In this document: positions 1-7,702 of the stretch, in pieces | Layout: each line of letters starts with the position of its first letter | How positions within the stretch are numbered: the first letter of the stretch is position 1 | Source: Flavobacterium sp. Root901 | GTDB lineage: Bacteria > Bacteroidota > Bacteroidia > Flavobacteriales > Flavobacteriaceae | NCBI RefSeq assembly: GCF_001429765.1 | Contig: NZ_LMJB01000006.1 | Span: 638,338-702,337, forward strand | Length of the DNA: 64,000 nt | Direction of reading: 5' to 3' | Program-made: the position numbers and the translations under genes | The notes under the pieces: model-generated | Database searches by the model: none | The model's input: only the letters and a program-made list of their open reading frames with translations | Told to the model about the DNA's origin: nothing

Positions 1-785
1 CCAACCACATCAGACAGTTTTTTGGTCGAAAGATTTCCACTTCCTGCTACATTTGGTGAAGAAGGGCTATTAATCATGGACTGCGTTTTATAATCCCAGG
101 AATTAGAAGTAACACTGCCTAATTGTGTCAATGAATCTAGTTTAGCATTAAATTCAAATAAATTATCTCCATAAGCCACAGTTAGAACAGAAGTTGTACT
201 GCTGTCAGGTGCTTTTACAGATACTTTACCATTTATGGTAGTTACCACGAATCCGTTTGCCTCGGCCAGCGATAAAATATAATCCCAGTCGGTTGCATAA
301 TACTGCACTTGTTCCGGCCAGGTAGTTGAAGTAGCGGTTACATCAGCACTCAATCCGGAATATGTCCCAATAATAGAGGTGATAATGTCACTGTCTTTTT
401 GATTGCTATAGGTAAGGCTTTTTCTGCCAACAATCATTTTGATAGCTTCATCGCGGCATTCGACTTCCAAAGCAGAACCTATTGACGGGTCTACACGGAT
501 AGATTGTCCAGTTATGATACCCTGAAAAATAATCTGCATATTGTTGTCATATCCGGCTTCTATAATGATAGAAGATCCAGGAACAAATGTGGCCGATGAA
601 CTGGCAGGAAAGGTACCTGTGGCAGGGTCTCCATCCAGAATTGTAATTCTGGCAACAGGGATACGGTTTATTTTTTTTTCAATATGAACAGCATAAACGC
701 TAAGTTCATCCGGTATAACCGAACCGCCTGCTTTTACATTAAAAGTTGCTATCCCGCCGTTTTGTATGTTGTTGGAGCTGCTCAT
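1..785 (-). CDS. VgrG/Pvc8-like spike protein of a contractile injection system (3' end outside window)
   Basis: The minus-strand frame opens with ATG at 785-783 and stays open to base 1, giving 261 codons of an unfinished protein that begins MSSSNNIQNGGIATFNVKAG. Stretches such as ARITILDGDPATG, FQGIITGQSIRVD and VECRDEAIKMIVGRKSLTYS are typical of the N-terminal gp27-like domain of VgrG/Afp8/Pvc8 (phage late control D) proteins, which form the trimeric hub under the spike tip. Its start overlaps the stop of the LysM gene by four bases (ATGA), so translation is probably coupled. The OB-fold and beta-helix part would lie beyond base 1. Family assignment is by recognisable sequence pattern; PAAR tip, gp25, Afp11-like baseplate and AAA+ ATPase genes should follow outside the window. 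Confidence 0.85.
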   Translation of the reverse strand, partial: MSSSNNIQNGGIATFNVKAGGSVIPDELSVYAVHIEKKINRIPVARITILDGDPATGTFPASSSATFVPGSSIIIEAGYDNNMQIIFQGIITGQSIRVDPSIGSALEVECRDEAIKMIVGRKSLTYSNQKDSDIITSIIGTYSGLSADVTATSTTWPEQVQYYATDWDYILSLAEANGFVVTTINGKVSVKAPDSSTTSVLTVAYGDNLFEFNAKLDSLTQLGSVTSNSWDYKTQSMINSPSSPNVAGSGNLSTKKLSDVV

Positions 786-1456
786 GAATTGGATATTATG
801 GGTGGAAAGATTAATTTATCGATTCCACTTAAGTTTCTGAATTTATTTAGCTTGTTATATGCTGCGACCTGCACATAGAATGAATCATCGTTCCAGGTTT
901 TTAAACATAGCTGAGGTAGTGACATTCCTTCTGTAACTGTAACAATATGAGTAAGGTCTGGTGACTCAGGGGCATCTGTCATAGTTACCGTTTCGGGTGA
1001 AATATATTGACTAAATGCCAGTGAGATTTTTGCTCTTAAAGGGCTTCCATCGGGTTTAAACAAAGTATAAGAAATGTCAATCGAGTTCAAAACGCCGCTG
1101 AAAGTGATATCCTGACCCCATTGTATTTTAACAAAGTTTGGACGGTGTATTTTACCATTATAAGTGTAAATAATGGTTTCTAAAGCTTTAATTTCCTGTG
1201 CCATGTCTACACGTTTGGCATCGACAACACCTGTACAGTCAATTACGATATCAAAATTAAGTTTGTCGCTGGGTGTGCTTTTATACTTTTGCGAAGTCGA
1301 ACTTGTGGCCGGAGCCTGCTGTTCGTTGTAATCAATCGATTTTTGCAATTTAACAGTATCAGGATTGATCATAAATGTATATGGATTACCCGGGAATTTG
1401 TTTTGAAACTCCTCATCAGTATATCCCGTTATTTTCATCAGTTCCAGACTTGCCAT
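782..1456 (-). CDS. LysM-domain tube/baseplate protein (Afp7/Pvc7-like)
   Basis: 224 residues. The N-terminal ~160 residues match the pattern of the CIS tube-initiator family, in which a gp53/gp54-like domain connects tube and spike. The C-terminal ~55 residues (HIVTVTEGMSLPQLCLKTW ... IDKLIFPPI) form a LysM motif of the kind found at the end of Afp7/Pvc7. It probably sits between inner tube and VgrG hub and fixes the geometry of the baseplate centre. It lies between the DUF5908 mini-gene (11-base gap) and the spike gene (ATGA overlap), the usual eCIS order. There is no signal peptide, as expected for a particle assembled in the cytoplasm. Confidence 0.88.
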   Translation of the reverse strand: MASLELMKITGYTDEEFQNKFPGNPYTFMINPDTVKLQKSIDYNEQQAPATSSTSQKYKSTPSDKLNFDIVIDCTGVVDAKRVDMAQEIKALETIIYTYNGKIHRPNFVKIQWGQDITFSGVLNSIDISYTLFKPDGSPLRAKISLAFSQYISPETVTMTDAPESPDLTHIVTVTEGMSLPQLCLKTWNDDSFYVQVAAYNKLNKFRNLSGIDKLIFPPIISNS

Positions 1457-1467
1457 TTTGTTGTTTT

Positions 1468-1638
1468 TTAACGTTTGTATCTATTTTCCTGATTTTTCTC
1501 AGATATCAGTCTCCTGCATTCTTCGAGAACTTGTTTTTTTAGAAGTAAAAACTCTTTTTCTTTTACGGCATTCCCTGTTCTGGAATTGGAGCTTACAATT
1601 TCTGTTTTGATTACTAATTCCCTTATTTCGATCGGCAT
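1468..1638 (-). CDS. DUF5908 family mini-protein of the injection system
   Basis: A 56-residue frame read directly from the minus strand: ATG at 1638-1636, TAA at 1470-1468. It starts MPIEIRELVIKTEIVSS, the signature opening of DUF5908 proteins, and ends in a charged helix (KEKEFLLLKKQVLEECRRL...). DUF5908 genes occur almost only inside eCIS/T6SS-iii-like clusters of Bacteroidota, between tube and LysM genes, exactly as here (6 bases after the upstream tube gene, 11 before the LysM gene). The role is not established; the small size and position suggest an assembly or capping peptide similar in rank to Afp6/Pvc6. It is short enough to be missed by a 60-residue cutoff. Confidence 0.8.
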   Translation of the reverse strand: MPIEIRELVIKTEIVSSNSRTGNAVKEKEFLLLKKQVLEECRRLISEKNQENRYKR

Positions 1639-1644
1639 AATGTT

Positions 1645-2115
1645 TTAATTAAATAAGTTATCATATTGAGTATTCGAAGAAATATTAAAATAAGTATAGG
1701 CCAGTTCGATAGACTCGATGGCAATATTGCTTTCCTGAGAGTTTAAATCAGAAACAGCATATTTCACGGGATAGGCATTATTAAAAGTCCATTGCATGCA
1801 GACAACACCATTTGCATTCAGCAGCCTCAGTATAACATTATGAGGCTGAATAGGATTGGCTAATCCCTGATCGATGCAGTTGGCACACCAGTTTACTAAT
1901 GCTGATCCTACAGGTACTATGGCTCTTTTGAGAACTAAATTAGGACTGTTAGAAACTGTTGGGAGGCGGTATTTAAACCTGTTTTCGCCTCCGCTTACAA
2001 TTTCTTCTGTACTCAATTCTTTAGAAATTCCGGATACTTCCTTAAAAGCCGCATCTACACCAGAAAATGAAAGTGTAAAATAAAAACTAACCGGATAATT
2101 ACTATTTTCCGCCAT
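1645..2115 (-). CDS. Contractile injection system tail tube protein (second tube, gp19-like)
   Basis: 156 residues of the T4 gp19-like tube family. Recognisable features are the opening YPVSFYFTLSFSGVDAAFKEVSGIS, a KYRLPTV strand, the AIVPVGSALVNWCANCIDQG helix-loop and the WTFNNAYPVKYAVSDLNSQESNIAIESIELAYTYF C-terminal beta segment. eCIS operons usually carry two or three tube paralogues: the main Afp1/Pvc1 and an Afp5/Pvc5 that joins the tube to the baseplate. This is the one nearer the baseplate genes and the more divergent, so it is the likely Pvc5-like initiator. Its start overlaps the end of the first tube gene by 14 bases. Confidence 0.9.
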   Translation of the reverse strand: MAENSNYPVSFYFTLSFSGVDAAFKEVSGISKELSTEEIVSGGENRFKYRLPTVSNSPNLVLKRAIVPVGSALVNWCANCIDQGLANPIQPHNVILRLLNANGVVCMQWTFNNAYPVKYAVSDLNSQESNIAIESIELAYTYFNISSNTQYDNLFN

Positions 2116-2572
2116 TTTTTATAATTAACTGTTCGTGTGCAATCTCAATAGTATCAACAGCAACCTCATTTCCATCAGATTTTAAATCTGTACTGGTAAT
2201 TTTGGTAGGCCAGGCATTGTTAAGTGTCCACTGCATAGTTACACCGCCTTTTTCATCTAAGAGTTTAATAATTACAGTTCTTCTTTTAATCGTATTCATT
2301 ACGACCTGCTGATGCCAGTCCCAAAACGTATTATCGTTTACAAATACACCGCGTTTCATAGTCACATTTCCATATTTGGTAATGCCGGGCATTTTTTCTA
2401 CAGAAAAAAGCGGACTGTTACTTTTGCGGTATTCTATAATTTGGTTTTCGACATCCATTCCTGTAACTTCCTGAAAAGCCACTTTTGTTAATTCTGTTCC
2501 CAGGTCTACTTCAAACCTGAACTTTGGCATGGGCCACGTTGCGCCTTGTACGCTTCCGTCATCTGTTGGCAT
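2102..2572 (-). CDS. Contractile injection system main tail tube protein (Pvc1/Hcp-like)
   Basis: 156 residues, same length as its downstream paralogue. It has the classic phage tail tube signature: WPMPKFRFEVDLGTELTKVAFQEVTGMDVENQIIEYR, then MPGITKYGNVTMKRGVF, FWDWHQQVVMNTIKRRTVIIKLL and WTLNNAWPTKITSTDLKSDGNEVAVDTIEIAHE. Monomers of this family assemble as hexameric rings inside the sheath and form the channel that is driven into the target. It follows the sheath gene by 54 bases, the usual sheath-then-tube order. High confidence in family; the assignment as main tube rests on position and on the canonical consensus. Confidence 0.93.
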   Translation of the reverse strand: MPTDDGSVQGATWPMPKFRFEVDLGTELTKVAFQEVTGMDVENQIIEYRKSNSPLFSVEKMPGITKYGNVTMKRGVFVNDNTFWDWHQQVVMNTIKRRTVIIKLLDEKGGVTMQWTLNNAWPTKITSTDLKSDGNEVAVDTIEIAHEQLIIKNGGK

Positions 2573-2626
2573 GATATTTTAGTTTTAAATTAAAGACTTA
2601 TTAAATTTAGCAGATACTGAACCTTC

Positions 2627-4204
2627 TTAACTAGAAGTTGCCATCTGTTGTTGAAAGGTCAGAACGATAAACTCGGCAGGATGTACTACTGCTACTTTTA
2701 CGGTAACATTCATGAATCCGTTTAAGATGTCATCTGCTGTCATGGTAGAGCCTAAACCACAGGCTACAGAAAAAGCATCAGAAGCACTGGCGCCCTGTAA
2801 ACCTCCTTGTTTCCAGATGGAAGTAAGGAAACTGCTGATCATAGCAATAACGGCTTCCCAGGTGTTTTTGTCGTTTGGCTGGAATACATAAGCCTGAGTT
2901 GCCAGTTTACAAGACTGTTCTAAAAAGATCATGGTTCTTCTTACCGGAATATATCTCCAGTCCTGGCTATTCCCGTCAAGTGTTCTGGAACCCCAGATTA
3001 GTATACCTAAACCATTAAATATGCGGATTGCATTAATCGATTTACCCGACACAGCATCAACGTTTAAGTTAGCCTGCTGGCTTTCAGAAATTGCAATTGG
3101 TAAAGCAGCTGCCCCTACGATAGAAGTATTGGCCGGAGCCTGCCAAGGACCCACTGCATTATCTGTAGTAGTAATAACACCAGCCATAGCGCCACTTGGA
3201 GGCAGGATATTAGCATCGCTTAAAACATGTTTTACAATTAAGCTATAAGTAGGAGATGCAATTAACAAGGCATTGTTGTTTTGTGTTACTGTTAAACCGC
3301 TGTTGGTATTCTGAATATTGGAAATAATAGTAGCAATACTAGGGTTTGGTGCACTTGGAGGGTTTAGGATTGCTGCCAGCTGGGTAACGTCGCCGCCAAA
3401 AAGATTGGTGTAGTCAATATCAGAATTCTGCATAATTGTTGTCCCGATAAAAGGATAATAAGCCATTCCGTAGTTTAATCCCTGAGAACCCGTGTTCATT
3501 CTGAAATTCTCAATATCCTGAGTATACAAAATAGGATCTGGCGCGTCGCCGCCAATAATGTCAAATAAGCTCATAGCAGTCTGCATTTGAGTACATTGAA
3601 GCAGCATTGACTGCATAAGTGTACCATTGTCGGCAAGACTTAATAAAGTAGCCTCCGGACAGATATACATTGTTGGCTCCGGTTCATTTAACAACAGAGA
3701 CAAACCGTGGGTCAGATCATTTAATTGTACGTTTGGATTTACAATTGGTGTTCCGGGAGCGGCAGGCTTCTGCGATGCCGGGCCATAACTTCCTACAGAT
3801 ACGATATAAGCGTCTCCGCCTCCGTTTTCGTAGAAAAGTCTCACGCTGTTATACAAATAATAAATCGTGTTAGGATCTGGCACTATCGAATAATACGATC
3901 CGTTGATCAACATATAATCTCCTTTTACAGGCTGGCTTTTTTGCTGAACTAAATAATATTCAGGGCTGTACTGTTTAGCCGGACTTGCTGGAAGCGGTGG
4001 ATCCGGTAAACAAAAAAAGGCTTGAAAATCAGAGAATGATGTAATTCTTACCGGTACATTAGTGTACGACTTTCCCTCGTATGAGGCTTGTGGTGTATAC
4101 CCAATAAATGCCGGAACTGCCGTAGCAACTGCTACAACCGAATTTGGGAAGGCATTTAATTCTTGAATATAAACACCAGGAGTTTGGATGGTAGATAAAT
4201 TCAT
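2627..4204 (-). CDS. Contractile tail sheath protein (Pvc2-4/Afp2-4-like)
   Basis: 525 residues. The N-terminus MNLSTIQTPGVYIQELNAFPNSVVAVATAVPAFIGYT is the invariant opening of contractile sheath proteins. The C-terminus (LGILIWGSRTLDGN..WRYIPVRRTMIFLEQSCKLATQAYVFQPND, FLTSIWKQGGLQG, NVTVKVAVVHPAEFIVLTFQQQM) forms the conserved domains that contact the tube and link neighbouring subunits. The insert between about residues 100 and 330 is the variable outer domain. Only one sheath gene is present, where Afp/PVC have three; single-sheath operons are common in Bacteroidota eCIS. It lies 35 bases after the 279-residue gene. Confidence 0.95.
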   Translation of the reverse strand: MNLSTIQTPGVYIQELNAFPNSVVAVATAVPAFIGYTPQASYEGKSYTNVPVRITSFSDFQAFFCLPDPPLPASPAKQYSPEYYLVQQKSQPVKGDYMLINGSYYSIVPDPNTIYYLYNSVRLFYENGGGDAYIVSVGSYGPASQKPAAPGTPIVNPNVQLNDLTHGLSLLLNEPEPTMYICPEATLLSLADNGTLMQSMLLQCTQMQTAMSLFDIIGGDAPDPILYTQDIENFRMNTGSQGLNYGMAYYPFIGTTIMQNSDIDYTNLFGGDVTQLAAILNPPSAPNPSIATIISNIQNTNSGLTVTQNNNALLIASPTYSLIVKHVLSDANILPPSGAMAGVITTTDNAVGPWQAPANTSIVGAAALPIAISESQQANLNVDAVSGKSINAIRIFNGLGILIWGSRTLDGNSQDWRYIPVRRTMIFLEQSCKLATQAYVFQPNDKNTWEAVIAMISSFLTSIWKQGGLQGASASDAFSVACGLGSTMTADDILNGFMNVTVKVAVVHPAEFIVLTFQQQMATSS

Positions 4205-4239
4205 TGATTTTTAATTTTAGTGTTCATTTTAAATTTTTG

Positions 4240-5079
4240 TTATAAGTAAATATATATGGGTGATGTAACCTGACTTTTCTCATCGGTATTTAAGATTCCA
4301 ATTCTGGAAACATCGGGAACAGGTAAACCTTTAAATATGATTTTTCCTTTTGAGCTGTTTTGATTTAATTCAGAGGTATCACTCTTGTTGATTAAATCAA
4401 ACTTGTATTTTGGTTTTTCACTGAGCGGAATATTGGCTGAACTTGAGGTAAAAAGCAAAGCTTCTTCACCTGTCTGAATTGTTACCTGCTGCGGTCCTTC
4501 AAACTGGATTGCTCCTTTTTCTGTAATCGAAGGATTATTAAGCGGAACAGCATTTCTGTTGATAAAATAATACTGCCATTGGGTAGCCCTGGCTTCAAAG
4601 TTTATTTTATATTGTATTGGAGTATTGCTGTACAGATTTTTTTGAAGATCGTCAAAATAGATTTTTACGCTGCCAAAATGAGGTGATATTGTTTTGGTTT
4701 CCAATGTCTGATTAAGGGATATTATTCCATTTGCAGATTGGTTTTTAGAATCCTGGCTGCTATATGTAATCTGGCCAAGCCATTGTATAGGCATCTCTGT
4801 AAAGAGATTGAAACTGGGATTACTGCATTTGATTTCAAATTCAAAATAATCCTGGAAAGTTGTTTTGGAAATATAGTCCAGTAAATCAGGAAGTGAAGTC
4901 TGAGTGCTGCCAAAAAGCTCAAATCCATTGGAAACCGAATCAATTTTAAAACCGAATTTGAGCAGTATGTTTTCTGTTATTTTATTTGGCTTAAAGTGAA
5001 GGCAGTTACATTTCTGATTATCAAAAAAAGTATGATACGCCATAAGCGAAAACATTTTTATGTAAATGCTCTTCTTCAT
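4240..5079 (-). CDS. Protein of unknown function encoded inside the injection-system operon
   Basis: 279 residues, no family recognised. It starts at an ATG overlapping the stop of the DUF4255 gene by four bases (ATGA) and stops 35 bases before the sheath gene, so it is firmly within the operon. There is no signal peptide or membrane segment. Residues ~10-30 carry closely spaced Cys/His (HTFFDNQKCNCLHFKP). The middle (YKINFEARATQWQYYFINRN) and the strand-rich C-terminal half (IQFEGPQQVTIQTGEEALLFTSSS, ending SPIYIYL) suggest a beta-sandwich fold. This slot is not filled by a canonical Afp/PVC component. It could be a particle accessory protein, a chaperone for the Pvc16-like cap, or a cargo adaptor; none of these is shown by the sequence. 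Confidence 0.75.
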   Translation of the reverse strand: MKKSIYIKMFSLMAYHTFFDNQKCNCLHFKPNKITENILLKFGFKIDSVSNGFELFGSTQTSLPDLLDYISKTTFQDYFEFEIKCSNPSFNLFTEMPIQWLGQITYSSQDSKNQSANGIISLNQTLETKTISPHFGSVKIYFDDLQKNLYSNTPIQYKINFEARATQWQYYFINRNAVPLNNPSITEKGAIQFEGPQQVTIQTGEEALLFTSSSANIPLSEKPKYKFDLINKSDTSELNQNSSKGKIIFKGLPVPDVSRIGILNTDEKSQVTSPIYIYL

Positions 5080-5645
5080 AATGTTTGGCTGTTTGTGGTT
5101 TGTGTTACAGACGGAATAACCTGAGTCATTTGGTTAGCCTGAACTTTAATCAGTTTCATTTTGTAAATTATAGAAGGCTGATATTTGGCTGCCATTGCGG
5201 TCCATAAACTATGCATCTGGTGGTAAGAGATTTTTTCATATTCAAATTCCAGCCGGGACAAATCTGACGGAATAGAAGAGGAGGAAGACGCATCCAGATA
5301 ATTGTTGATCTGAAAAAAATTAATTACTGCATCTAAAAACTTAAGTGACTCACTGTAATCTTCAAAATTACAACTGATTAATAAGTCTATATTATAACGT
5401 TCTACGGGATTAAAATGAGAATAATTACCACTTTCAAGTTTTTTGTTCTGTACATAAAAAGGCTGGTTGGTTTCCTTTTCTATATTGATTAATGACAATA
5501 CAACTTTATTCTGATTACCCTTTGGAAATACACCGCTGGTATCAACAATATAATTCAGGACAATTTTATCATCATCTAATGCAAAACGGTTTTTTAAAAA
5601 CTGTCCGAGTAAATTTTTCGTAAATTGTAATGAATCATTTATCAT
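5076..5645 (-). CDS. DUF4255 (Pvc16 N-terminal) tail-terminator-like protein
   Basis: 189 residues from the preferred ATG at 5645-5643 (MINDSLQFTKNLLGQFLKNR...). An in-frame GTG seven codons upstream is possible, but the family begins with M-I-D/N-x-A/S-L-x-F. Segments DKIVLNYIVDTSG, NKVVLSLINIEKE, NPVERYNIDLLISCNFEDYSESLKFLDAVINFFQ and KISYHQMHSLWTAMAAKYQPSIIYKMKLI follow the DUF4255 pattern. In PVC/Afp particles Pvc16/Afp16 caps the distal end of the sheath-tube. It is the first gene of the minus-strand operon, so expression of the whole injection system is probably set upstream of 5645. Confidence 0.88.
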   Translation of the reverse strand: MINDSLQFTKNLLGQFLKNRFALDDDKIVLNYIVDTSGVFPKGNQNKVVLSLINIEKETNQPFYVQNKKLESGNYSHFNPVERYNIDLLISCNFEDYSESLKFLDAVINFFQINNYLDASSSSSIPSDLSRLEFEYEKISYHQMHSLWTAMAAKYQPSIIYKMKLIKVQANQMTQVIPSVTQTTNSQTL

Positions 5646-5949
5646 GGTTAATCTGTTTTGGGACACATCATATAGATATCCTTCTGATTGTTAGGGTAAA
5701 ATTACTTTACAACTTGATTTGTGTAAGAAATTAAGCATGCACTTTTCGTATACATTTTTTAAAATTCTGTTTTTTCTGTAGACAAATTGTAGACATTTCT
5801 AACTTAAAGCTAAAAGAGTGCTTATTTTGTAATAATAGAGTTAAATAAAGTGATTTATTTTTACTATTTTATAAAATAGAATAAGTAATTCTCAAGCTTG
5901 TTAATATGCTTAGAATACTTATGCAAAGAATATTTTTTAGGAAGAGATG
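5646..5949 (-). promoter_or_regulatory. Upstream region of the injection-system operon with direct repeats and a palindrome
   Basis: This is a 304-base gene-free stretch between the operon's first gene and the LuxR-type regulator. On the minus strand the octamer TGTCTACA occurs twice, at 5795-5788 and 5784-5777, with an 11-base period, about one helical turn. A perfect 16-bp palindrome (CTATTTTATAAAATAG) lies at 5864-5879, nearer the regulator's stop codon. The direct repeats are a candidate binding site for a LuxR-type activator; the palindrome could be an operator or a weak terminator of the regulator gene. Both roles are inference. I see no full TTG/TAnnTTTG promoter pair. Confidence 0.4.
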
Positions 5950-6819
5950 TTAAGAAACAGTTCTGAGATAAGAAATAATATCCTGATCTTTTTTAAGGGT
6001 TAGTTTCTTTTTGAGACGGTATTTGTGCGTGCGTACACTGTCCTGATTAATACCAAGAAGATTGGTAATATCGTTATTGCTCATGTTCATTTTAATATAA
6101 CAGCAATATTTTAAATCCTTAGGACTAAGTGATGGATGTTTTTGTGCCAGTGCCAGTAAAAAATCAGGGTTAGACTGTTCAAAATAAATTTTAAAATCGT
6201 CCCACAGTTTATTATCTCCGGCTGCCGCTTTTATAGAATTTACGATAGACATAAGTTCCTGCCGGATGGCATCATTTACATTTGGAAATAGATACGAAAT
6301 ACGTTCTTTTACTTTTTTAAGTACTTCAACTTTTTGATCAAGTTCCATTACATAATGACTTAATTCTTTGGTGTAATGAATATTGTTATTTTTTAAAGCA
6401 GTTTCTGCAAACGATGAGGTAGTATTGTTTTTAAGTGCTGCTTTTTTTAAGAGGAATATAGAACGTATTCTGTACACTAAAAATTCGGCATTGTTGATAT
6501 GGTTATAAGAATACGTAAATACAATACAGTTTGTAGACCAGCATAATGATTCACATTCATTACTTTGAGTTAAACATAAAATAGGGATGTCTAATTTTTT
6601 AGAACTAAACAGATTGTCTCTTAATATATGTTGGTTGTTTCGAAAACATAAAATAATTAGATCCGGATTTAAAGAAATAATAGTGCTGTTTAAATCTACT
6701 GCCCGTGAAACGGATACTGAAGAGAATGCAAAGTCAGACATAGTCGCTAAAATATTCAGGACTCTCGTTAATACCATAGTATCATCACATCCAATCAATA
6801 TAGATTTTTTTTCAAGCAT
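5950..6819 (-). CDS. LuxR-type regulator with degenerate receiver domain, beside the injection-system operon
   Basis: 289 residues from the ATG at 6819-6817 (MLEKKSILIGCDDTMVLTRV); upstream in-frame starts exist but would add a non-homologous-looking Cys/Phe-rich tail. The first ~120 residues look like a CheY fold (acidic pair after beta-1; TMVLTRVLNILA helix), but the beta-3 end reads DLIILCFRNN. The usual phospho-acceptor Asp is absent, as is the conserved Lys after beta-5. The C-terminal ~65 residues (HPSLSPKDLKYCCYIKMNMSNNDITNLLGINQDSVRTHKYRLKKKL) form a LuxR/GerE helix-turn-helix. The gene is upstream of, and parallel to, the injection-system operon, which suggests local control. The receiver probably responds to something other than phosphorylation or is purely structural. 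Confidence 0.75.
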   Translation of the reverse strand: MLEKKSILIGCDDTMVLTRVLNILATMSDFAFSSVSVSRAVDLNSTIISLNPDLIILCFRNNQHILRDNLFSSKKLDIPILCLTQSNECESLCWSTNCIVFTYSYNHINNAEFLVYRIRSIFLLKKAALKNNTTSSFAETALKNNNIHYTKELSHYVMELDQKVEVLKKVKERISYLFPNVNDAIRQELMSIVNSIKAAAGDNKLWDDFKIYFEQSNPDFLLALAQKHPSLSPKDLKYCCYIKMNMSNNDITNLLGINQDSVRTHKYRLKKKLTLKKDQDIISYLRTVS

Positions 6820-7045
6820 TTTCAGGTTAGATTGTTTTTGGCTGCAGGGTTTGTTATTTGGTCCATTAAAAATAATAATGCAGTACCGCTTAAATCGAAA
6901 ATATGTCATAAAACAGGAATTTACTGTCATGAAATTATTTATATAAAGGAATGTAAAATTCTGAGAATTATAAGTGAAAAGGAGTGGCCAAAAATCTATT
7001 TTGGACAGAGAAACTAAAATTCAAAAGCATAAAATCATCATAATC

Positions 7046-7078
7046 TTTGTTTATAAAATATACTTTTTAGTATATTTG
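7046..7078 (+). promoter_or_regulatory. Promoter of the TetR gene overlapped by its operator
   Basis: A TTTG box at 7046-7049 is followed after 21 bases by TATATTTG at 7071-7078. This fits the Bacteroidota -33/-7 consensus (TTTG, then TAnnTTTG). Transcription would start near 7085, about 14 bases before the ATG at 7099. The inverted repeat at 7057-7076 (8-bp arms AATATACT and AGTATATT, spacer TTTT) fills the space between the boxes and covers most of the -7 box, a classic place for a repressor to block polymerase. A matching site lies downstream at 7703-7728, which supports autoregulation by the TetR product. Confidence 0.65.
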
Positions 7079-7098
7079 TTTTCTGATTTATTTAAAAA

Positions 7099-7689
7099 AT
7101 GCTGACGAAAGCCGAAAAAACAAAACAATTTATATTAGAAACTGCGGTACCGCTTTATAATGAAAAGGGTATTTCAGGAGTCAATATTGATGATGTACTG
7201 GAGGCGACCAAGCTTACCAAAGGATGTTTATACGGTCATTTTGAAAATAAAGAAGATTTGTCAGAACAGGTAATTGACTTATCTCTTAAGATGGTTTCTG
7301 ATAAAATCAGAGCTGCTGTCTACACCTCTAAGACCATGAAAGGTAAAATACATGCCTTTTTGGATTTTTATAAAAACCCCATTGATACGTATATTTCCGG
7401 CGGATGCCCAATTTTTAATACTGCCGTAGAAGCTGATGATAATTATCCTTTTATAAAAGAAAAAGTGGCCAAAGTATTCAAAAAAGGACAGCAGGAATTA
7501 GCTGCTCTGCTTCAGGAAGGAATTAATAATGGTGAGTTTTCAAGTAAACTTGATCCGGTAGTTTTTGCGTTTAAGCTGGTGGCTTCGGTTGAAGGCGGAA
7601 TTGTAATGTGCAGGGTTATGCAGACGGCAAAACCAATGCAGGGATTGATAAAAAGTCTTAAGTTGGAATTAGAACAATATATCATCTAA
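7099..7689 (+). CDS. TetR/AcrR family transcriptional repressor
   Basis: 196 residues. Residues ~1-55 carry the TetR DNA-binding domain (KTKQFILETAVPLYNEKGISGVNIDDVLEATKLTKGCLYGHFENKEDLSEQVI), with the helix-turn-helix around residues 25-46 and the typical Y-x-H-F end. The C-terminal part (GGCPIFNTAVEADD ... FKLVASVEGGIVMCRVM) is the ligand-binding/dimer domain seen in YxaF/LmrA-like regulators, which often control oxidoreductases and answer reactive or aromatic compounds. It is followed by an oxidoreductase gene in the same direction; both genes have the same inverted repeat in their promoter regions. The inducer cannot be read from sequence. Confidence 0.92.
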   Translation: MLTKAEKTKQFILETAVPLYNEKGISGVNIDDVLEATKLTKGCLYGHFENKEDLSEQVIDLSLKMVSDKIRAAVYTSKTMKGKIHAFLDFYKNPIDTYISGGCPIFNTAVEADDNYPFIKEKVAKVFKKGQQELAALLQEGINNGEFSSKLDPVVFAFKLVASVEGGIVMCRVMQTAKPMQGLIKSLKLELEQYII

Positions 7690-7702
7690 ATTTTTTTTGA
7701 AA

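Noticed and set aside
1..5645. Prophage tail module
   Set aside because: Tube, sheath and LysM proteins could come from a phage, but DUF4255 and DUF5908 genes and the gene order are typical of extracellular contractile injection systems, and no capsid, terminase, integrase or lysis genes are seen.
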